From Polyrhizophydium stewartii (Eukaryota > Chytridiomycota > Chytridiomycetes > Rhizophydiales), in contig JADGIZ010000375.1 in NCBI GenBank assembly GCA_027604665.1, positions 1 to 14,843 of the forward strand: DNA of 14,843 nt, read 5' to 3'. Below are positions 1-6,653 of this stretch, one piece after another. The position numbers were made by a program, and so were the translations under genes. Every line of letters starts with the position of its first letter. The stretch's first letter is position 1. A model generated the notes under the pieces. That model was not told where the DNA came from and did no database searches. It was given only the letters and a program-made list of their open reading frames with translations.

Positions 1-270
1 GTCCGTTCCCCCGCCCTCCTCTCCTTTTCGTTGCAGTGTGAAATATAAGAAACCCCCTCCCTTTTGCGAACAATCCCATCAAAACATGAAAAGCCCACCA
101 TAAATGCGGTTGCGTGGCATCTCAACTGGCATGTGCCTTGTCGCCGACGCTCTGGGCTCATCGATGTCGTGGGGCGTGAAATCAGGCGGCCGGCCGGATG
201 CGATTTTTCGCGCGGCCTGCCGCGCTCTCGCCGCAACGCAAGCTCCCCCAACTCGCACACCACCGGAACA
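1..270 (+). other. 5' flank of the Cys-rich gene
   Basis: Non-coding flank. A pyrimidine-rich start is followed by an AT-rich patch with a TATA-like TATAAG at 44-49, about 220 bases before the ATG at 271; its role as a promoter element is unproven. Out-of-frame ATGs occur at 86, 104, 131, 164 and 198. They would act as upstream ORFs (one running 104-412 overlaps the gene start) if transcription began this far upstream. The frame of the main gene is open back to about 64 but holds no ATG before 271. No other gene is visible. Confidence 0.4.
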
Positions 271-2261
271 ATGTCTGGAGCAGCGGCGGCCGGGTCGATG
301 GCGGCGGGCGCCATGTCGGGAGGCGTCGGCCTCGGAAGCGGCGGCGGCAGCGGTGGCGGCGGCGGCTCGGCCTCGACGACGCTGGACGAGTACCGGGCGC
401 TGGCGGATATGAGCAGCCGTGGCGCGTGTCCTCGGTGCAGCGGTGCGGACCCGGCCGTGGCTGCTTGCTTGCTGTTGCTTGCTTGCTTGCTGCTGCTGCG
501 AGACGGGCTGGCGAGCGGCTGGTCTTGCTGGCCTCTCACCCCCTCCTCCTCCTCTCCCCCCTGCGCGCCTTTGTGCTGCGCTGTGTGTCGTGCAGGGTGC
601 TGACGAAGCTTGGGACCTCGGTTTTCGTGTTGGTGTCGACGATGACGGCGACGGCAACAACAACTGTAACGACGGCGGCGGCGGCGGATGACGCTGATGA
701 TCAGGATTCGGCTTCATCCACACGTCGCTTGACAAACATGACCGCCCCGCGACGCTGCGGTGCAAAAAGTGCACCGACTGCCGTGTCTGCGAGGGATCGG
801 GTGTCACCGTGGGTGTCGTTGGGTGCAAAAAGTGCAATGGTGCGTCTACTCGGTGATGTGGCTGCTGGGACGCTGGCTGCTGCGATCTCTGCGGTTGTTG
901 TTGTGGTTGTGTGTGTTTGTGTGTGTGATGTTAGTTTGGGGCACGTTGGCTGACATGGCGTGGCGTGGTGTGGCAGCTCGCGGATTCATCCATCCGCCCA
1001 GGGCTGCACGGCCGCACTCGCTGTCCGAGGAAGTCAAGTGCTTTGACTGCGAGGTGTGCAAGGGTGAGTTTCCACTTTTGCGGCATCTGCATCCGAGCGT
1101 GGTCTCGGACGTCGGCGAGTGCCGATGGACCGCTGACGTGCCGCGACGGTGCAGAGTGCAAGGGCGAGTGCGTGATCGACCCCAAGCGGCTGCAGGAGCT
1201 GCGCAAAGCGGCCGCGGCCGCCAAGCAGGGCGTCATGTCGCAACAGGGCCTCGGCGTGACGGGCAGCACGCTGATCCAGCCGCACAACCCGCGCACGACG
1301 CTGTTCAGCCTGTCGCCCAACATCCTCACGCTGCCGCCCATGGTGCCTGATCTGTCTCCCATTGGCGTTGTGCCGCCGCCTGCGCAGCTGGGTTCTGCCG
1401 CTGCCGCTGCCGCACAGGCGCAGGCGCAGATGCAAGCGGGGCCGGCAGCCATTGTGCAGCCGTCGCTGATGCATCCGCACATGATGGGCATCCTCGGCGT
1501 GCCGATTGACGAAACGGTGTTTAGCGCCATGCTCATGGCTGCGGTGGCCATGTCGGCCAGCTCGGCGGCGTCGCTCGGGCGCAACGAGAGCATGCGCAGG
1601 CCGCTGGTCGTGCCGGACGAGGTTGCTGGGCCCTGTCCGCGGTGCGAGGGGCTTGGGTTCCGTCACGATAGCTCTGCCAAGCATGATAAGAAGAAGACGG
1701 ACAAGTGTAAGCATTGCACGGCGTGCAAGGCTTGCAACTCGACGGGTCGCATTTCGGGCAAGAAGGCGTGTCCGGCGTGCGAGAGTGAGTTGTTTAGTTG
1801 TTCATTTTTTCTGAGGGGATCTTGGGCGGTGGTGCTTGTGCCTATGCGTGCGGTGGGCGTGTACAGAGAGGACGGCGAGTGGTTGCTGATCTTTGGTGTG
1901 TCGTGATGTTGCAGCCAAGGGATTCGTGCATGCCACCGCCGAGCGCGCGCACGACGTTCCCGAGCACCTGCGCTGCTTCTTTTGCAAGGACTGCCCGACG
2001 TGCAAGGGCGTCGGCTTGGTGCCCATCAACGCCGGACAGGCTGGATCTAGCAGCAGTGGCAGCGGCGTCGGAGCGACGGGGCCGGCTGGCATGGGCGGCG
2101 GCGGCGGCAGCGGCAGCGGCGGTGTTGGATCCGCGGGCGGCGGTGTCGGAGGCGGATCTGGCGGCGGCGCGGGCGGCGCGGGCGTTCGGCCCATGCTGCG
2201 GCGGCCCGAGGACCGGCTTGCGAATGCCCGCGACTCGCTTGTGCGTCCCGTTGGCCTGTGA
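271..2261 (+). CDS. Cys-rich protein with four zinc-type CxxC/GFxH modules, function unknown
   Basis: Five exons are inferred: 271-442, 705-839, 977-1063, 1155-1784 and 1915-2261, giving 456 aa. All four introns are phase 1 and all end in CAG. Residues 1-50 are Gly/Ala/Ser-rich. Residues 53-135 and 292-373 are two related blocks, each with two modules of the form CxxC-x3-GFxH, a spacer, then CxxCxxCxxC with a following Gly. This makes 24 regularly spaced cysteines plus conserved His. The spacing recalls the DnaJ central CxxCxGxG zinc domain but is not the same, and there is no J domain. An Ala/Met/Pro-rich linker (136-291) joins the blocks and a Gly/Ser-rich tail (about 380-425) ends in a basic segment. 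No signal peptide or membrane segment is seen. Exon joins were chosen because each restores the module pattern. Zinc binding is inference; the biological role is not recognised. The start is the first in-frame ATG. An alternative last splice (donor GTGCGT at 2241, acceptor CAG ending 2373, stop at 2383-2385) would replace the last seven residues. Confidence 0.78.
427..1165 (+). repeat. Zinc-module pair, copy 1 (modules 1 and 2)
   Basis: Residues 53-135 of the Cys-rich protein, split over four exons. Module 1 starts CPRC and has GFIH, then CKKC, TDC and RVC. Module 2 starts CKKC and has GFIH, then CFDC, EVC and KEC. Each module has six cysteines in the order C2-C2 with CxxC spacing. Introns at 443-704 and 840-976 interrupt the two modules at the same codon, two residues after the second Cys, in phase 1. 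A third intron (1064-1154) cuts just before the last Cys of module 2. Confidence 0.8.
1634..2009 (+). repeat. Zinc-module pair, copy 2 (modules 3 and 4)
   Basis: Residues 292-373 of the same protein, aligning with copy 1 over its whole length (82 versus 83 residues). Module 3 has CPRC, GFRH, a KHD as in module 1 (SLDKHD versus SSAKHD), then CKHC, TAC and KAC. Module 4 has CPAC, GFVH, then CFFC, KDC and PTC, closest to module 2. Module 3 resembles module 1 and module 4 resembles module 2, so the pair was duplicated as a unit. Only the intron in module 4 (1785-1914) is kept. Confidence 0.8.
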
Positions 2262-2564
2262 CGGATGTTTTGTTTCTGATTATGTGTGTGTGTGTCTGGG
2301 GGGGGGTTTGGGTGATGCGGTGGTTGAGATGGGCGGCTTGGAGGACCTCGTACTGTTGGATCGATGCGCGCAGCCAGCCAAATGAACCGCCCCACCTCCG
2401 TGCGACCTTTTGACTGACAGCGGGCCTGCCGGCCCGATGCCTGTCGGCCCGATGCCTGCGGATGTCGGACGGGCGAGGGTGCGGTGGAGCGGCAGGAGAT
2501 GGTGCGAGAGGTGAGATCAAGCCGGTCCTTTTTTCTGCGGCTTTCACCTCACCAGCCGGACACC
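2262..2564 (+). other. Intergenic region between Cys-rich gene and EDC3
   Basis: About 300 bases that must hold the 3' UTR of the upstream gene and the EDC3 promoter and leader. Visible features are a short GT run (about 2283-2294), a run of nine G (2298-2306), and a 15-base direct repeat at 2424-2453 with a degenerate third unit to 2468. A pyrimidine patch lies just before the EDC3 ATG. No clear TATA box, tRNA or further ORF is seen. Part of it could instead be an intron of the upstream gene (2241-2373). Confidence 0.5.
2424..2468 (+). repeat. 15-base tandem repeat, about three units
   Basis: Two units (2424-2438 and 2439-2453, differing at one base) read GCCTGCCGGCCCGAT and GCCTGTCGGCCCGAT. 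A diverged third unit runs to 2468. It lies about 100-140 bases before the EDC3 ATG. No function is evident. Confidence 0.6.
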
Positions 2565-5500
2565 ATGGCCAGCCAGTTTGTCGGCCTGCACGTCCGCATC
2601 CAGGTGCCCAACGGCCTGGTCGTCGAGGGCCGCGTGCGCGACGTCGAGCCGGCCACGCAGCAGCTGTCGCTCTCCAGCGGTACGTGCATCCCGCTCGCTG
2701 TCCCCGCATCCCGCTGCGTGCGCCTTGCGCGCTGTCGCCGCCCGTCCTCGCAGCAGACCTTGGCGAAAGGGGCGACCTTCCATGTTGTTGCTGGTTGGTG
2801 CTGCTGGGAGGCAGCACGCCGCGCCTCCCGCGGGGGGCTCGCACGCTCGCGTGTGTGCGGGTCGGCGTGGAGGCGAGCAGGCGCTGGGAGGGAGAGAGCA
2901 GCGCGCCAGCCGGCCTTGCGCTGACCCTGTCGGACGCCCGCGGTCTCACCCATGGTGGGCTGCCCCTCCCGTGTTCTTGACCACCACGACCACACACCAA
3001 CATCATCACCGCGGACAACACGACTGCTTGCTCGTGCAGCCGTGCTCACTATCGGCGGCGTCAGGCAGCAGCTCGACGCCTTCAGCGTCGCTGGCAAGGA
3101 CATTCTTGACTTGGCGATCATCCCGGGGCAGGAGTCGCTGCCGGTCCAGCCGCCTCGGCACGAGCAGCAGCAGCAGCCAACGCAACCGCAGCAGCAACCG
3201 CAGCAGCAGCCACTGCCGAAGCACGAGCAGCAGCAGGAGCAGCCCAGGAAGGCCGCCGATCCACCTGCCACTCAGCCGATGCAGCCGGCGCAGCAGACCT
3301 CGGCGCCGCCGCCCGTCCGAGTCCCGCAGCTGCTGATCCCGCCGCACCTCGTCCAGTACCAGCCGTCCACGGTGCGCCCGCCGGTCCCGCGCGCGCCGCT
3401 CGCCAACGCCGCCGCGACGGCCGCCGTACTGCGTGATCCGTCGATCCTCATGGTGCGTCGTCCGAGTGCTTGTGCTCGCGTGTGTGCTTGTGTGTCTGCG
3501 AGCGAGCGCGTGAGCGTATGTGTATGTGCGCATCGCTGACGATCGAGTCACCTCTGTGACCGCAGTATGCGCCGCCCGTGATCCCCGTCGAGCCGCCCAA
3601 GATGTCGCGCCGCACGTCGTCGTGGCAGTCTGCCAAGGCGGCGGCCGCCTCGACGTCGCGGAAGCAGCGCGAGCGCGCGCATGCGGGTGCTGGCGCCGCT
3701 GGCGGCGGTGGCGGTCCCGCAGCGCCCGACTCGCCGCCGCCACCACCGCCGCCGGTGCCGATGCTGCCGATCCCCGGCGCACCGCTGGCTGTGTCGGCGT
3801 CGCAGCCGCATCTCGAGGACGCCATTGCCACCATCGACTTTGCGGATTTGACGCTCGACACGCCGCGCAGCCGCTCGGCGACGGGTAGCACGGCTGGATC
3901 GCACCGCCTGCACCGCTCGCGGTCGCCGTCGGCGCGGCAGCGGCGTGCGGTAGAGGCCAGTGCGACGACGCGCCGCAAGCAGTCGCGCGCGGCCAAGGCG
4001 TCGTCTCGCCGCGGATCCCGCAGCATCAACGGGCTGTCTCGCGGTGTCGGCGGTGGCGGCGGTGGCGGAGGCAGTGGTGCTGGCGCTTCTTACCACCACC
4101 AGTCTCCGCACGCACGCCAGCGCTTTGCCACGGCCGCGTTGGGCGCCGGCGCATCTGGATCGAGCCGAGCTTCGCTCGCCAGTGCGGCCGCCAACGCCGA
4201 GACCTTTGGCGAGCTGGACCACGAGGACGTGTCCAAGGACTTTGACTTCCAGGCGTCGCTGTCGCACTTTGACAAGCGGCGCATCTTTGAGGAGCTGCGC
4301 CAGATGGACTCGACGTCGCCCGAAGCGCGGCTCGTGAGCCACAACCGCCGCCAGGACGAGTTGCCGCCGCCCGTTCCCGCCGCGCTGCTGGGCAGAAACG
4401 GCGCAAATGGATCTGGCGAGGCGCCGGCGGCGGGGCACAAGCATGAGCGGAGCCATCACCATCATCAACAGCACCTGGAGCATCAGCTGCTGCATCAGCA
4501 GTACCAGCAGCATCTCCAGCAACAGCAGCAGGAGCGGTCGGCCGGATACAACCCGCAGCAGCAGAAGCTCTCGCATCGGCAGAACGTGTTGGATTTCACG
4601 TCGGGCGACGAGACGGGCAATGACGCCGAGGTTGAGGAGTCGGAGCTCGAGAGCGATGCGCCGTCGCGTTACTACGGCTTTGGATCGCCGCCCGTCTCGG
4701 CGCCGCGCGGTGCTGGGTTTGGTGGCGCGGCCTCGGACGTGCGTGGCAGCTCGCTGCGAATGGCGTTGACGCCCACAGTGGGAGCAAGCATCCGCGGCGC
4801 TGGCGCTGCGGCTGCTGGCATCGGCTCGGCGTCGCCGTCGGGCCGCATCGACAAGCTGCTCAGCGACACAGTCGGGCGGCGGGTGCCGCGCGACGGCGTC
4901 CCCGACGGGCCAGGCGGAGTGAGGTCACATTTCGAGACGATCAATGGCGTATACGTGCCGACGGCGACACCAGCCGAGATGTTTGAGATTGAGCGCATTG
5001 CTGCCAGCGAGACGGGGCCCAACGACGAGCAGATGGTCGAGAACGGCGGACGCAGCGCGGCCATGATTGTGCTGCAGGCGCTGGGCGGCAGCCGGCGCAT
5101 CAAGCCGGGCAACCACAACGACAAGCCGTTTGTTGTTGTGCTCGTGGGCAACAACAAGACTGGCGCTTACGGGCTTGTTGCCGCGCGGCATCTGGCCAAC
5201 CACGAGTGCCGCGTGCTCGTGTGCACCGTCGGCCAGGACGCCGAGCTGGCCAACATCATTGCGTACCAGCAAAAGATCTTTCTGCCCACGGGCGGCACGC
5301 TCGTGCGCTCGCACGAGTACTTGCCCGACGTGATCACGGAGCCTGTGGATGCCATCATTGACGCGCTGCTCGGCAGCCACCAGACGCTGCTGGATCTGGC
5401 AACCGAGCTCGACCGCAGCGCCGTCAGCGAGATGATCCTGTGGGCCAACGCCTCGCGCGCGCCGACGCTCAGCATCGACATGCCCAGCGGGATCAATCCG

Positions 5501-6133
5501 ACGACGGGGTACCCGATCTCGCCGACGCACTTTATCCAGCCGCGGTGGACTGTTGCGATGGGGCTGCCCAAGACGGGCCATTTGCGGTCGCAGGACTTTC
5601 ACGGGATCTTATTCTTGGCGGATATCGGCATCCCGCGGATCGTGTTCCAGCGCATGGCGCGGCTTGGCGCTGTGCTCTTGCAGACGCCCATGCCTGTTGC
5701 GGCGACCCCGCTGGCGGCATCGGCGGCTGGATCGGCGACTGCGTCAACCCCCTCGGCCGCTGCGCTGGGGATGGTTGCGGCACAGAGCCCTGCGATGCCG
5801 TCGGCCGCCGGTGCGCACAGATCGGGATCGGTTGCTGCCACGCCGACGCCGGGGGCTTCTGCTTCGGCGGCTGGGTCTGCCACAACACCCTCGGCCTCGG
5901 CGCACCAGCACTCGACCAAACAGATATTGATCCAGGCGCTGACTGATCTACCGACTCCTCAGCCGCCGCAGCAACAGCCACAGCAACAGCAGCCGCCGCC
6001 GGCACCACCGGCACCTCAGCAGCAGCCGCCTCAGTTTGCTGTTCGGCACTACGTCCCGCCGTTTGGTGACAGATACCTTGTTGGACTTGTGTGCATCAAC
6101 AACGCCAGCGGTCTGGGCGACGGCGATGACTGA
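2565..6133 (+). CDS. EDC3: Enhancer of mRNA decapping 3 (Edc3)
   Basis: Three exons (2565-2679, 3040-3452, 3566-6133; introns of 360 and 113 bases) encode 1031 aa. Edc3 is a P-body scaffold that stimulates the Dcp1-Dcp2 decapping enzyme and binds the DEAD-box helicase Dhh1. Residues 1 to about 70 form a divergent LSm domain across the first splice. Residues 400-430 carry the FDF motif (KDFDF, then FDKRRIFEELR, then RLVSHNR). Residues about 637-873 form the YjeF_N Rossmann domain (GNN at 704-706, DAIIDALLG at 771-779, SIDMPSG at 812-818). The final strand element, YVPPFGDRYLVGL, starts at 1005 after a 130-residue low-complexity insertion. The GGDG of active NAD(P)HX epimerases is replaced by TGAYG, as expected for a non-enzymatic Edc3. 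Long linkers rich in Gln, Ser, Gly and His make it larger than most Edc3 proteins. The start sits in a strong CACCATGG context. Both joins restore conserved LSm and linker reading frames. Confidence 0.95.
2680..3039 (+). other. EDC3 intron 1 (360 bases)
   Basis: The longest intron in the window, phase 1, with donor GTACGT and acceptor GCAG. It splits the LSm domain after the segment QQLSLSS. Frames inside it are open on several registers because of the GC content, but none extends the LSm fold. Direct joining gives a normal-length LSm domain, so no exon is missing. Confidence 0.85.
3162..3243 (+). repeat. CAG/CAA-rich tract coding poly-Gln/Pro in EDC3
   Basis: Imperfect CAG/CAA/CCG codon runs encode Gln-rich sequence right after the LSm domain. 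Gln-rich segments of Edc3 family proteins have been tied to P-body assembly; that role here is inference. Confidence 0.8.
4451..4533 (+). repeat. His/Gln-rich coding tract in EDC3
   Basis: A run of CAC/CAT and CAG/CAA codons gives a His- and Gln-rich, probably helical or coiled segment between the FDF region and the YjeF_N domain. Confidence 0.75.
5657..6049 (+). other. Low-complexity insertion before the last strand of the Edc3 YjeF_N domain
   Basis: About 130 residues rich in Ala, Ser, Thr, then Pro and Gln, separate ADIGIPRIVF (end of the recognisable domain core) from YVPPFGDRYLVGL. In known Edc3 proteins the equivalent PFG element follows the DIGIP segment within a few residues. The frame stays open and no splice signals remove it cleanly, so it appears to be translated. 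Confidence 0.7.
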
Positions 6134-6653
6134 TGCTGGCTGTTCGGCGGACCGATTGACTCTGGTTCTCCCCATCTCCCCTTCCGTCTTCCAAGCATCC
6201 TCAGTCTGGCACCAATTCTGGCCTAATTCTCACTTTTGGCCGATTCTGGTGTGCCTTTTCTGTTCTTTTAGCAGCGCTCCTTGCCTTCTTCTTTTGGTTT
6301 TCCTCCGCTTACGTTTCCGACCAGCATATGCCCCCCCACTTCCCCTTCGACTACCACCACTTTCCTTTTCCACACCCTTTTTCATATACTTGTGCCAATC
6401 ACTTTCTGTTTTTTGGGCACTGGATACACTCGCAATCTCACTCTACCCCGCACACGCACACACACGCACACACGCACACACACAAGTCCCACATATTGAG
6501 CCAAATATATACACAACACTTTTTGCCCCTCCCCCACACTGCCCGAGTGCAAACAAGCAGATATTGACACATTTGAACCCATGATGCTCTTCATTCAGGA
6601 ACCAGCATGAAGCATGAGGGAGGCATGTCCCCCGTTTTCGCTCGAATGCACCA
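6134..6653. other. Convergent intergenic region, 3' UTRs of EDC3 and VPS27
   Basis: These 520 bases separate two converging stop codons. Composition shifts to pyrimidine-rich on the plus strand and is clearly less GC-rich than the genes. It includes a CA-rich tract (6451-6485) and an AT-rich stretch (about 6495-6515, AAATATATAC) that could serve 3'-end processing for EDC3. The reading frames crossing it are low in complexity and show no recognisable domain. No RNA gene is seen. Confidence 0.6.
6451..6485. repeat. CA/CG-interrupted dinucleotide repeat
   Basis: Alternating CA units with periodic CG interruptions (CACACGCACA pattern). It is a probable polymorphic microsatellite in the intergenic spacer. 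Confidence 0.85.

Noticed and set aside
44..49. TATAAG as the promoter of the Cys-rich gene
   Set aside because: It lies over 200 bases from the ATG, with several out-of-frame ATGs between. It is noted in the flank but not supported enough to call as a promoter.
271..2261. Assignment of the Cys-rich gene as a DnaJ/Hsp40 chaperone
   Set aside because: CxxC pairs with Gly recall the DnaJ zinc domain, but there is no J domain with HPD, the GFxH and CxxCxxCxxC spacing differ, and the repeat order does not match.
2047..3021. 324-codon minus-strand frame across the Cys-rich gene end and EDC3 start
   Set aside because: It is Arg-rich low-complexity sequence crossing two well-supported plus-strand exons and an intron, with no domain. 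It is antisense shadow.
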